Below, piece after piece: positions 1-12,400 of a stretch of 64,000 nt of DNA; position 1 is the stretch's first letter; every line of letters begins with the position of its first letter. The notes beneath the pieces were generated by a model. It searched no databases, was not told the DNA's origin, and saw only the letters and a program-made list of their open reading frames with translations. The position numbers were made by a program, and so were the translations under genes. The DNA is from Mycteria americana (taxonomy: Eukaryota > Chordata > Aves > Ciconiiformes > Ciconiidae). Where the stretch lies: positions 41,837,501 through 41,901,500 of the forward strand of contig NC_134370.1 in the NCBI RefSeq assembly GCF_035582795.1, read 5' to 3'.

Positions 1-835
1 GGTCACCCCACAACACATACCAGCCACTCCCATCATCCTGTGGGGCACCCAACTTCCCCCACACCAGGTACCCCTCATCCCAGCATGCATGGACAATCTG
101 TGCCCCATGCCATGAGGGAGCAGAGCCCACCACCAGGCACACAGACACTGGGGCCCTGGTGGCACCTGGTGCCCCTGCTGGCTGGGGAGGGCAGGCAGCC
201 TGAGTGCTTGCCAGCAGCTCTGAGGAGGCAGGAACTCATCCTTCCTGGACTTATTTGGAAGAGTCCATCATGCACATGAATTTTTAATGCCAGCTGGCAA
301 AGGGCACCATCAGCTCCCCTATCACATTGCCCTCCCAAACCACCCTCACTTCCAGGAAGGAAGGCAAGAGCCCCTTACTGCAGGAAAAAAGGGGGGCCTG
401 GCCCAGCCCCACAGCCAGGCCTTGGGCCCAAGAGGAGCTCAGGAACCCCTCAGGGTCCACACCCCAACCTGGAGCAGCCGTGGGGTCCTGTCCCCTGGGT
501 TTGGGGCTCGCAGGCCTGCTAGGCCAGGGCAAGGACAGGGCAAAGCATCTGAGCTGGGCTTAGAGGACAAGGTTGTATAAAAGAAGCCTTAAATTAAGGT
601 GGAAAAATCAATTAGCAGCCTCTCTTTTAATGAGTTGGAGGTGGTGGGGTGTTTTCGCATACTTGTATCTGTCCCTCCAGCTTTTCATGTGTGGTTGGAA
701 ACCTCTGGGGTCAGAGCTGCTCCCGGTTCCCATCCTCAGCCCAGAAGCATCCCTGAGGCCAAACGGTCAGGCAGAGCTGAGGGGGGAAACCGCGGGGGGG
801 GGGGGGGGGGGTAATTAAAAAATAATAATAATAGC
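1..835. other. GC-rich noncoding stretch
   Basis: Relatively GC-rich, with no convincing exon. The overlapping open frames on both strands are short and unlike any family I know. It ends with an 18-nt G-run. Confidence 0.5.
794..811 (+). repeat. Poly-G tract (18 nt)
   Basis: An uninterrupted run of 18 G between an upstream GGGGGGAAACCGC and an AT-rich AATAATAATAATA stretch. It is a potential G-quadruplex and a common sequencing-error site. Confidence 0.9.
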
Positions 836-985
836 GTTTTGCTTTATTGTAAGGCAAAGAGCGCCATCTCGTGTAGGAAACGATCGTGTAGCACCGGGCA
901 AAGATTTACAGACAGACCGACCGACAACCGCACACTGCTCCGGAAGGGAAGGGGCGATGCTGGGGAAGGGCAGCGGTGACTCGGC
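836..985. promoter_or_regulatory. Small CpG-dense patch with a CTCF-like site
   Basis: A short CpG cluster (GAGCGCCATCTCGTG, AACGATCGTG, GACCGACCGACAACCG, GGGGCGATG) stands out from its AT-rich surroundings. Read on the - strand, 858-874 gives CACGAGATGGCGCTC, close to the CTCF core CCACTAGATGGCGCT. It could be an insulator or a distal promoter. Confidence 0.3.
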
Positions 986-3900
986 CTCACACTGATGCTC
1001 AGTACATTCGTGATATATTTCCCTGTTTAAAATCTTGTTTCTTAAAAAAAATGCTTCATTTTGGAAAACAGGAGCACCGTTTGTGCACTCCTCAGGGCCT
1101 TTGTGAAAGTAAGTGCTGCCAGGGAACTAGAGAAAGTAGTGCACCAGAAAATACATAATTTCCTTATAAAACACACAATCAAGCAGTTAGATTTCACCAA
1201 TATCAAACCAGGCTTTTCAGGCTTATGTTTTAAACTCACTGCTCATTATTCATATTCAAGGACCGCCTATAAGCTTTGGCGTCCATGCAGAAAACAGGAA
1301 CCGGGATAAATACTGAAATAACCACAATTTAAAGAGAAACTATAACCAAGCAACACGCAAGTGCTTCATACCAGATTAGTGTACACTCATAATATGTTTT
1401 TAATTTGAGGTGGAGGTAGTCCTCAGTCCCCAGGAATATCAAGATGACCTGCGTGTGACAGCAGGACGCAGGGTGTGGGGTGCTCCTCTGCACGTGGTGG
1501 GGAAGGTCCCTCCCGTGGTTCCTGGGGTCCCCAGTGTTGCTGAAAGCCCCAATTCCTGATGTACAGGACATTCCTGGAGAATTTCAGCATCTAATAACTT
1601 CAGAAGTAACTTCTCACTTCAGCAGTTGCCAAGACCAACCTGGAAGCATCGCCAGAAAACCAGCAGAATACATATAAAAAACCAAACCCCAAATATACTT
1701 GGCTCAAGTATATTTGGAGAGCAAGGAAAGGGGTTTAGCACTCATATCAGCCATGCTGCTGCCATTCCCCAGCCCTCTTTCTGTCCTGACCAAAGGAAGC
1801 AGAGGGAGGGCAACAGACCAGCGGGGACCTCCAACAAGGAGCAGCCACAACACAGTTCCCAAATGTAATTTTTGCATTTTTGTCCTACAATGATCACACG
1901 TGCATCAGAAGAAGGATGAAACTTTCCTCAAAGAGGTTTTTAAAAACCAGCTAAACATTCTTTTTTTATTGGAACTGCAATTCCATATTTTTATCCCAGT
2001 AACAGCAGTTTTGGGTTTGAGTCATTTCGCAGCCCTAGGAGCCAGCAGCACAAAGACAAAACTCCAAGCATACTGTGAATTAAGTATAATTATGTATTCA
2101 CTGTGAATTAAAACAATGGCTAAGATCTTGTCATCACCACCATGCACTGACAGGCTCCTCAGTCTTCACCGCTACATTACTGGACCCCAAGTACAGACAC
2201 TGCCTATGACTCTCTTTCTCTTTTGATAGATGGAGTTTTTACTTAAAAGAAATAAAATCTCTGGAGCAGAGGACAGCAGAAGCAGATCCCAACCTGCCTT
2301 CTTGCCCATGCAATCTCAGTTTTAAGTATATGAGCAGTCCAGCATGTGATCATTATTAATATCCCATCTGGCTTTGGTTGCTTGGGAGTCACAGAAAGGA
2401 AAAAACACTCAAGTCGTCTACTTTAGATCTAGATTAAGGGCTATATATATATATATTTATAAATATAATATGTACATGCCACTAAGAACAGACATTGAAT
2501 TTAATCCATGAGCTTACTGACAGCCACAGCAAGTCACCAAGGAGCATTACCAATTTTACAGCCAGCAACTGCTGCAGCTTCAAGGTCAGCTTTGGGGGAA
2601 GCCCAAATAAGAGTTACCCACAGAGCAAGTGGTTCATGAAGCCTGTGAAATCACAGCCTCCCCTTGGTCCCTATGTCAAGCCAAAGTCACCCTCAGCATC
2701 CATTGGCCCTTCCAGGAACACACCTGATGCAGTATCTGGATTTAGCCTAAAGCAACTGTGGTTTTAGCTAAAGATTAGCATCTTTCAAAAAATGTAGAGA
2801 TAAAACACAGCCTGCAACGAAGCAACAGCAAGAATTAAGGCACTGAGTAGGGCCAGACTTCTTAACTGGCTTTGACCCTCTTAAGTCCTCCAGATATCCC
2901 ATATATATGAAAAATCAGGCAGGAAGCGAGGCAGCTCCTACCTGGAAACCCTTCAGGGCAAGCAGGTTTGGAGCAACGCAGCCAGTGACCTTGCAGCAAT
3001 GGGAGGATTCAGTGTTATCCCATCTTCTTCCTGGGGGGTGAAGGTTATGTACCTGCCCCGTCTTTCCTGCAAATTCATCAGGCAGCTGCAGAAAATAACA
3101 ACACAGCCAGTCTCATTTATTCTGGATAGTCCCATTTATCCTGGATAGCCCCCAGTCTTAATATTTTGCTTTTAAGATAGGGACAGTTGCAGCTATTGTC
3201 AGTGGTAAGGATAGGAGGAAAAACTGGTTGGAGCCCAGGTAGCTCCTACAAGAGCTGGCAAGGAGTTTTACAACCACCTAATTATTGATGCCTTTTATTA
3301 GCACTTTTTAAAAATGCAGCTTTTGAGTCTGACTGGTGATACCCTGATGGATTATAGTTTATCCAAGGAAAAAGCATAATACCATCTATAAGAAAGGGCA
3401 ACGTTTTGCCAGATACGCCAGTCCCAGAGCATCCTGAAGGAGCGAGTCCCTCCATTCTCAAGACTAACTCCCAACTGTGGGTGAACATCCACAGCGATAA
3501 CTTTTCATGTACAAAGGAGGCAAAATGCAATATGCTGCTGGAAGTAACCCTGTTGGCTTTGGCCAGCACTGCCAGAGCTTATTTTCTTGGCTCCCAGCAG
3601 CTTTTCTGTTATGAAGCACTATCAAAAACAGTTTACAGAAAATAGATATGTAAAATATGCCAGCTATCGAACCCAGGAATGATCAGCGCCTTCGTTTCTC
3701 ATTCAAGCTTCTTCTGATAAAGGCAGATCGTTTTGCAAGCCTGAAGCATGCAGACATTACTCAGACTGGGGCTGTAATTATCCTGCTGGAAGCCAGGCCA
3801 GCTATCCCATAGTGTAACTTTAACAGAGTATCAAAGGTGATGCCGGATTTTTATAAAATCAATACCTTGGCTTTTATTGCACCTATACAGCCCCCACCAT

Positions 3901-6900
3901 TTCTCTTTTAAACTCACTTTTGCAAGCAAAGAACCTCTGCAGCAAGCTGACTTGAGGGAGCAGACTTGAGGTCACAGTGCTGTGTGTTTTGGAGAAGCCA
4001 TATGAAGTCAGTAATCCACCTCATGTTAAAAAAATATATTTAAAAAATTCAAAATCAGTATTTATGATCTATTTAAATAGTGACAAAAGTCTAAACGTAT
4101 TCCCTCCTCCCCCTTAACATCAGCTAAAATTTTGTGGCAGCTTCCTAAGGGATGCAGCTGTCTTATGGACCAGATGACACAGATGGAGCACTAGGTAGGA
4201 CTTTATGACATTTAGAGGGGTTTACACTTGCATTTATAGAGGACAGCATTAATAAAAGCAGTGGTTAAAAATCCATCAAAGGTATATTTGTTTTAAAGGA
4301 CAGCAGATATTTCATATATGTCTATCTAGAGGGTCTCTCTTCAGACACATGGGTGCAGTGCAAGGGAAGATGTGGCCACATGTCCTATGGGACACTGTGC
4401 CCCAAGTCCCAGGTGTGATGCTGGTGGCCCTCGCTGGCCATCAGTCACATCATCACAGCATCTCCCAGCCCTGGCTTGTTCATGCCCTGTTCTCCCTTCA
4501 TCTTTCAGCTTTATTTGGTAAATCACCCCTTGGGAACAGGTGCGATGCCAAAAACAGGATGGTACCAGATCAAGTGCTAATTGAAGTCGGATGGAGTCCA
4601 GGCACTCTTTGCCTTCTTCTAGGTTTTTCTTTTTAATCGTTTTTCTTATCACACCCAAGATAATTTGTTATGGGAGGGAATTTTAAGATTATAAAGAGGA
4701 AGGATTAATTATGTGCTGTTTCCTTCTTCAGTGAACATCATTTTAGTCCCTATTTCACCAGGTAATTTAATAAACTGTGTCCCCTCCTCAGTGTCTAATT
4801 TACTAACAGCTATGAGGCCTTTTCACCATGCAGTAACTCCCCAAGTGGGAAGCAGAAAGCATCCAACCATAGTTTTCTTTGCATGGGGAAATGCAAAAGA
4901 GATATTTGTATAAAAAAATCAGCCTTCTCAATCCCCTAGCAGCTGACTCTACAGAGCAGCCTGTGTGCTGAGCCCCTTGCAGAGCTTCTTAGTCTTTCTT
5001 GCTGCCTGACAGCTTCAAAAAGTGCCTTTGAGTTGGCTTCGGGCAGAGAGCAATGTGTGAGGATGTATATACTGTGTGTCTTACAGCCGTAAGCCCTGCA
5101 GGTACTAAAACTTGCAAGAAATACATTGCTCCTTTGGATCACAGAAAGCATCCAGCGATGCTGCTCAAGCGTTTCCATAGAACTGGATTGAATTTACCCT
5201 CCTGCTATTACTGACAACCCATCAAGACTTCCAGCAAAATGACATTACAGACACTGTGAGTTGGAGAAAACTATTTGGATCACTGATATCTAGGATTTTG
5301 GCTTACGAAATTTCATTAGCTCACAGAAATATACTGATGTCCCACTTCAAATATTTTTCTTGCAGTGATAAGCTGGAAGTACTTCCTTGTATTCTTCTAA
5401 ACGCCTCTTTTTTTTTGGCACATTTTCTCACTATTGTTTATGACTTACTGCTTTGTATACAGTCCCATAGGTTTAATTTCTTCTTGTTTTAATATAAATT
5501 AAAATCATCATCAGAATGTCACAAGCACGATGTCATTTTCCTTAACTTAAGGAAAAATAGGAAACCAAAAATATTTATTTGGAGACATCAGTATCATCAC
5601 ATATATGCTCTTATTGCCGAGCTCTCACTGCAACTGCTCAACAGCATCAGAGGCTAGTGGGGAAAAAAAATCTCCAGTAACTCCAAGGATTTCATTCTAG
5701 TTTTATCCAGTGCAATCCCCTAGGCCCCGCATGGGTTTTGGCATGTTATTATATAAATAATATTAACTCTCCCCTCTGTAGGCATTTGCACGACTACACA
5801 TGCTCTCAGACATGCTCCCTTTCATTCTGCTGGCAGCTGTGACGTACGGCTGTCTCATTTCCCCCTCCTTCACCATCCCACTGCAACCCAATACATTTTT
5901 GCCAGTATATAGACTTCAAGGAGCACTTTTCTTTTTAATATTGAGAGGGTAAAAAAAAAAGTTAAACTGCACAAGCAAGACCCATTGGGGCTACAAAAAT
6001 CTAGCACATCTGAACATCTACGCCTGAATTCCTGCTCATTTTTTTTTCTCTATACTATCCGGGAAGAGTTTCCCTCTCTGCGTTTGTGGTTCTTGAGGCT
6101 GTATCCTCACTCCCATTCTGCTTATGGTAATTTTGCAAAATGTTGAACATGCAGAAAAATTGAGAGCTTTGTCATAACTCAATGAAAAAAAGTCACTTTC
6201 TGCCAGACTTGTGTCCCTCCCTTGCCTTTTAAACAGAAGATTGCCACGTAATAACTTGCTTTTTTATCATCTTCCATCACTTGATCTTATTACAGATTTA
6301 GGCCCAGGCTTTTCTGAACTAAGTGTCTTTTCTGTAAAGATTTTTTTTAAATATATAATTTAAAAATTAAAAATAATTGTAAATCAATAACAAAAATCCC
6401 TTCACCTCACAAGAAAACTCATCCTCCAGAGCATTTAAGCTCTTCTGCAACCCTCACCTGGAATGGCAGTAGATACATCTGAAACATCCCCCGAGTTCTT
6501 CAAAGGCAGAAGGAAGAAATTGGACCAGTATGTCTCAGAAAAGCGCTTAAGAGGCCATGCAAAGGAGGAGGAACAAAGCCTGTTGAGGAACATCGTCCAA
6601 GACACATGCGAAACAGCACATTTATAACCCAAATCTTGGCAAAGCCAGAGCCAGCACACACACAGGGGGTTACCACATGGAGAGCAAAGGAGAACAACTT
6701 CAGGAGTTGCAGTAATTCAAGCCCAAGAATATATATTTTTCTGGTATGAGAACCATCATAGCACTTTCTTGTTCTTGCAAAACCACAGGAGTGAAAGAGC
6801 CTTTGCAATCACTTGCTTCTCTGTCCAAAAAAGAAAAGTAATCCTCTCCCAAAATGAGCTGCCATACTTGGTAGTTACATTTCCTCAGCACGAGCAACAT

Positions 6901-7651
6901 GGCCTGCGAATGGCATTATTGCTGTGAAACGGGGTTCTGGCACGTGGAAAATATTTAATCCCAAATATTAAATCCCAATGCCTCATTCTTCTGAGACAAA
7001 GGGGAAAAGGCACACAGTAAGAAGAATTAAGTTCTTGATAAAATGGCTGCTCCAAGGTTCCTGATGGGAAATGACACAATTGACCAAAGTCTTCTGACTT
7101 CCTGCAACATGTTACCCTGTTGAGCAATGACCATGTCCTTCATTTCTCTTGAACCAACCAGGTGGTTCCCAGATGAGCACTCTGAGCCACTCTCCATGCT
7201 TTTGCAGAAAAAAATACAGTTCCAGATCTTAAATATTTCCATCTTCTTTTGTTGCACGGTGGTGTTCTCAAGATGAGCAAAATACTGCTATTTGCTTCTA
7301 GGTTTTTTTGCCAATGAATTTGCCCTTCATTGCCCAACCATCACCATGGAAAGACTCACTAATTTTTATTTCGTCTCCGTTCTGAAGTACTGTTGGTACA
7401 GACTAGAAATGTATTCAAGTTCAATATACTCAGGACTCTTAAAAGCAAAACCTCTAAAGTCAAGAAAACAACAGCTCATAAACTACAGCAGTCAGAGGCT
7501 TCTTTTTTTGCCACCATGCAGATGACCAAAGATTGCCTGAGGGTCCACCTATCACTCCTAAAACATTTTGTCACCCAAGAGACATGAACTCACCTGAAGG
7601 TTTTAGGGTCTTTTCAGGGAAGTTGGTACAGGTACCCAGTCTTACAACCAC
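986..7651. other. Noncoding upstream DNA
   Basis: AT-leaning sequence with short A- and T-runs and a TA run at about 2443-2456. No gene, RNA or clear mobile element is recognised. Confidence 0.6.
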
Positions 7652-7793
7652 AGCAGGCTCAGGCTGGAGGCACCAAGATTGCTGTCCCTGGCCCAACCCC
7701 ACTCCCAACAGGGTCAATGTTGCAGTTACAGCAGGTTGCTCATGGCTGTGTCCTGGCAAGTCAGGGCATCTCTGTCTCAAGAATGGATAGACC
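7652..7793 (-). mobile_element. CR1-like retroposon fragment
   Basis: In + orientation it reads CTCAGGCTGGAGGCACC, then a block ending CAGCAGGTTGCTCA, then GGGCATCTCTGTCTCAAG. The same order recurs in six other copies in the window. It matches the reverse complement of CR1 3' sequence, so the element runs on the - strand. It is 5'-truncated and diverged. Confidence 0.7.
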
Positions 7794-9107
7794 TCACTGC
7801 TTTTTTGTGGGGAGAAAAAAATTATCATATTTATTCCCACATTGGATTGGGAGAAATCAGGAGATCAGGACCTAAGAACAACCACTTGAGGTGGGGAAAG
7901 GGATTGGAGATCTGGAAGAGGATGTCCCATTACATGGCCAAATCTGTCACTACCTAATAGCAGTGCTGATACTGCTAATGTTGCCTACATTTGACAAACA
8001 GCAAGAGAAGCAGCTTGATGGAGAAAATAAAGACTTTTCAGTACCTTATAACACAAGGTGGCTGTGCCATGGGCTGCAATGCAAGAGATGCAGAAGAGGT
8101 TTCCAAACCCAAGTCCACAAGACACAGAGCAGAACTCTGCTCCAAAGTCACCTCTTCTCCCTGGGGGTTGACAAGGTGCATCACAGCCCTCACATCAACA
8201 GCTTCATTTTCCAAAGCACTAAGCCCAGGTTTAACATTACCCAATATGCTGTAGACCATCGGCAGTCACAGAACAAAGCGCCGTCATCCTTTCTGCTCTG
8301 CATGCTGTATCATGCCTAATAACATCGGTGTCAGAGGGCAACGTCCAGCAGCACAACACAGCTGCTGACAGCCACCTGGCCAACCACAAATACATTAAGC
8401 CACCAATAGTCTATTTGGAGACAGAAACATCTCTGTAAAATGCTCAGTATCTCATCTGTGACAAATCTAAAAAGCTTTCTGCTCCTTACAGTCATGTTCA
8501 AGTGCCAAAATAAAACCAGTGTGCTTAGCGTGACAACTGACGGTTATCTTGGGAAGACGACACCAGGCCTGAGTACCCTCCATGTTTATATTTGATCAGC
8601 TCCAAAAACAGGCTGCTCTATGGCTGGGGCTATTTGTGGAAGTCTACTCTGAGGTATAATAATCCATCTTTTCCTTCCTGAGGTCTGCTAATCTCTTGCC
8701 TTTGACCGTAGCACTAGAGATGATGACTCCAAGGTAGACAGTGGGGAGAAACTCACTTGAAATGCCAAAAATGGCTCTTTAAAATTAGGAAGGTGACAAA
8801 GCAGTTGGAAAATGACCACTGCCTGTTTTGCTGTAAAGGGAACGTTCAGCAGCAGTAACACCGAGTGTGAGCTGGTCCTGTGCCAAAAATGGGTCTATGG
8901 GATCTGTATACAAATTTCAAGTGATGACTGTAGGGGAAGCAACAACCTCCAAGCACAGCCTTGAGCTTCATGTTTATTTTCCCACAAATTACTCTTGCAT
9001 TGTGCTATTCTGACTTAAAAAAAAAGTCAAGAGTTGCTTTTATGAAGTGGGAACATGCACAATCACTCTGGCTTGGCATCACCCACATCACCAAGCAATC
9101 CTGCCAA

Positions 9108-9290
9108 GATCCAGCTGGAGGCACCGAGGTGGGAGTCTCCAGCCTGATCCTGAGCTCAGCAGGGCCAACACCACAGCTACAGCAGGTTGCTCAGGGCAGT
9201 ATCTGGGTGCATCAGGGCAGTCCCTGAGGATGAGGATCCCCCACGGCTCAGGGCTGTGTCCCAGGGATGCTCTTCCAGAGGACTCTTCAT
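9108..9290 (-). mobile_element. CR1-like retroposon fragment
   Basis: Same block order as the other copies: GGAGGCACCGAGGTGGGAG, then CAGCAGGTTGCTCAGGGC, then GAGGATCCCCCAC and CCCAGGGATGCTC. Reverse-complement CR1 orientation, 5'-truncated. Confidence 0.75.
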
Positions 9291-9425
9291 CCATCAATGA
9301 GGCTATTTTCAGACTCCAGAAACAGTCCCCATTCCTCACTTTGCTACTGCAGCCCAGCTCCTGGACAACGCAGTCATTAAGTCCATTATTTATTATTGTT
9401 ATTATTCTTTTATTACTTGACTTGC

Positions 9426-9470
9426 AAGTAATCAGCAAGTCAAGTAATCAGCAAGTCAAGTAATCAGCAA
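9426..9470 (+). repeat. 16-bp tandem repeat, 2.8 copies
   Basis: The unit AAGTAATCAGCAAGTC repeats at 9426, 9442 and 9458 (last copy 13 nt). It is flanked by TTACTTGACT on both sides (9411-9420 and 9489-9498), which is inverted relative to the CAAGTAA in the units. Confidence 0.9.
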
Positions 9471-12400
9471 AAAAAAGCAATTCTTTTGTTACTTGACTGC
9501 TTTTCTAGAACACCATGTGAGCTTCAACCACTTTACAGACACACTAAGGATATTTGACTTTATGAGACCGGCTAGCACCCTGTGACATCCCCATCACGTG
9601 CTATTTTGGGAAGCCTTTAAACTTAAACACCTAAATATTGATATAAAGATGTAAGACATTAACTGTTTATTTTATTTTCTCTCAGCAAAGCTTGCATTCT
9701 CAGAGAACATCCTGTAGCTTCCTAGTCTTTATTTGAATTTGCACAGCATTTTAACAATAATAATGTAATTTCCCAGCAAAGCTGTTAACATCAATCTCTG
9801 AGTGTGAGAAATTAATATACTGAATATCAGTGTTCCTTTCCACTTCAGTTTTGCCTTGTTTTGCAGCTACTTTTACCTTGTTTCCCTTAAGGACTCTGTG
9901 CTTTCTAAATACATTTTCATTTTAAGATCCCTAGCAACTGTACATTCAACTTCTATGCCCTTTGCTTTTGGAAGCTACTGACCAGAGAAACCATTTAAAG
10001 AAGAAAGATCCTTGCCTGCCTGCAGACTCTTCCAACACAAGTTTTCATCAGATGTTCCTTAGAAACAGGCTTTTTTATGATTAAATACTTTTTGACTAAG
10101 AAATAACACCATGCACTGCTCACCACAAATGTTCATACTGTCCTGGGGGGGAGAAATAAAAACCCCATAGATTTGCAAAGGTACTATGAAGTGTACAACC
10201 TAGAAGTTCAGTCAACACTGACTTTAGCAGGAAAATCTTATGTATTTCAGGTAGAGCAGCTCAAACAATTTAATGAAGGTTCATCTCATTAGGTACAAAT
10301 GGATGAGGGATACACTACAGCTGGGGAATCAATTTTTTTTTTTTTAAATCTAGCAAATATTTATAGTGAAAAATGAGAAGAGTTATTGATGCTGCTGAAA
10401 ATACTACTGAAACATCTTGCATATAGTGAGAATATATAGTTGTCTCAAACTGTCTCTAGAAGCAATGTTGTCTGTTTCTTTTTTTTTTTAACCTGAAGTC
10501 CAAAGCTACATTTATGACCTTTTTTATACCTTCTGTTAAAGATGAAAACAGAAGTTCAGCAAGAAACACCTAACACCAAGGGAGCATCTGTAGTATAGAC
10601 CAGCTCAGTGCAATGAGCAAAACCAACAAAACCAGATGCCTTTTTTAAAGTATAAATTAGTATTTTTCCTCTGGTCAATTTATTCTTCATTTGAGCATTT
10701 GATGCATCTCCTGCTTCCCATATTAGAGCCTGAAAACAGCTAGATAAGCATGCTTTGCTCCCATGAACCACCTTATTCATCAGCTAAAAGACAACATTGT
10801 CCATTTTTCAAAGTAAAAGGACAGGGTAGAATTGCTATTCAGAGTCACTGTTTACCATCCAGATAAAGTTGTGTTTATGCAAATATTAAGAAAAAAATAC
10901 CAAGGTGATGGAACCAGCTGTATTATTTTTCCCCCTTTCCAGGCTCAGTCCCACACGCAAAACAGACTCCTGCCAGTACCAAAGCCTGGTGCACCCAGCT
11001 GAACCCAGCCCTGTAGGCACCAGAAAAGCTTGTGGCAACTCACCTGGGAAGGAGTTTTAGCCAGCCTTCAATGACTGCTCAAAGCTGGGTATAAAACATC
11101 TTAATCCCCACCTCCACTGAAGTCAGGACCTGTTAAAAACAATTTCTGAGATCCACAAAGCAGGCTTCAAACCAACTTCAGGTCTTTGGCAGACATTTTT
11201 TCTGTTGTAACTTGGACTCTTGTCACTTAATTTCTTTTTCTCCTGATATCATAATAAGTTCTATCACATATCAGTTTGAAGCATGGGAAACAACACTCTG
11301 AGTGAAACTACACTTGGAGATGTACATGCTGAGCTATATTCTGCATCTATCTTAAAAAGACACTATGAAATTCCTTTTCCCACTGAAATTTCCCACTAGC
11401 CATAAAACTAAGTGTTTGGCAGAAGGGACTTGTCACCCACATGCAAGATCCCCATTACATTAATTCTACTTTCACTGTGGTGAAAGGAGGGGATGTGCTA
11501 CTCTAAATGGTACCTGCATTAAAGAAGTCTAAGAAGCCCTCAGCCTAATTGGGATTTTTGGATTGATGCTTGTAATATCTTTCTGCAGAAGAATTTCCAG
11601 ATCTAAAACACCCGAAGTGCTACACCTTAGATGTCTAGTACAGCCTTATTTTTGAGAAGAATGTGCCCATCAGCATCCCATGTTGAAGCCACAAGGGTCC
11701 CGTTCACTGTCCAGGTGTGTCCTGTCCTGTGAGGTGGCTGCCCTGGAGCAAGTCTCAAGAGGAACAACTATTGCTACATATTCTCTCCATGGCAGGCTGC
11801 TAATTTTTTCTACTCTACGCAGAATATATAGACTTTGCTTCTTTACGGGGATGCACACTGACCTATGTGTGCGCTTTGGCTTTAGCTCCTTGCAAATGTG
11901 GCAACTCCAGCTGAAATCAGACATTGCTTCGACCTGGGCTTGCTCCTGCTTGATGCACCCCCGGTGGTGCCTCTTGCCTCTGTGCCTTGCAGCCCGACCC
12001 TTGTACTTTTTGCTTTTACTCTGTCCCTGCAAGTTACCGGGGCCTTGTTTCTCCCAGATTCACTCTGGGAAGGGAATTGCAAATTTTGGTGGAGAAAACA
12101 GGCAGAACTATTCTCCCCTAGTCCTTCAATTTGGCAGGTTTTTGCAGCTTCTTCCATATTTAAGCAATGACCTTCTCACTGTCTCTTCTCAGCTTTGGTT
12201 TGGAGTGCTTAATCAGAAGACACCTCCAAACCACCTCTCTAACTGAAAAAAATCTCAAAGCCCTTGTGTCCTGCTCAGGAGCTTTCCTGCCTTCTTGGTT
12301 TCCCTGCAAACAAGAAACATCACAAAGCTTCACTCTTTCCAGACAGGTTCATATTCTCCCACTATCTACAGCAGCACGTTAAAACCAGCTTGTTCATCTC

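Noticed and set aside
7891-8319. A 142-codon + strand frame
   Set aside because: No recognisable domain; it overlaps the equally unsupported - strand frame at 8038-8259.
11670-12246. A 188-codon + strand frame overlapping a 120-codon - strand frame
   Set aside because: Neither translation resembles a known family, both strands are open together, and no splice or promoter signals support a gene.
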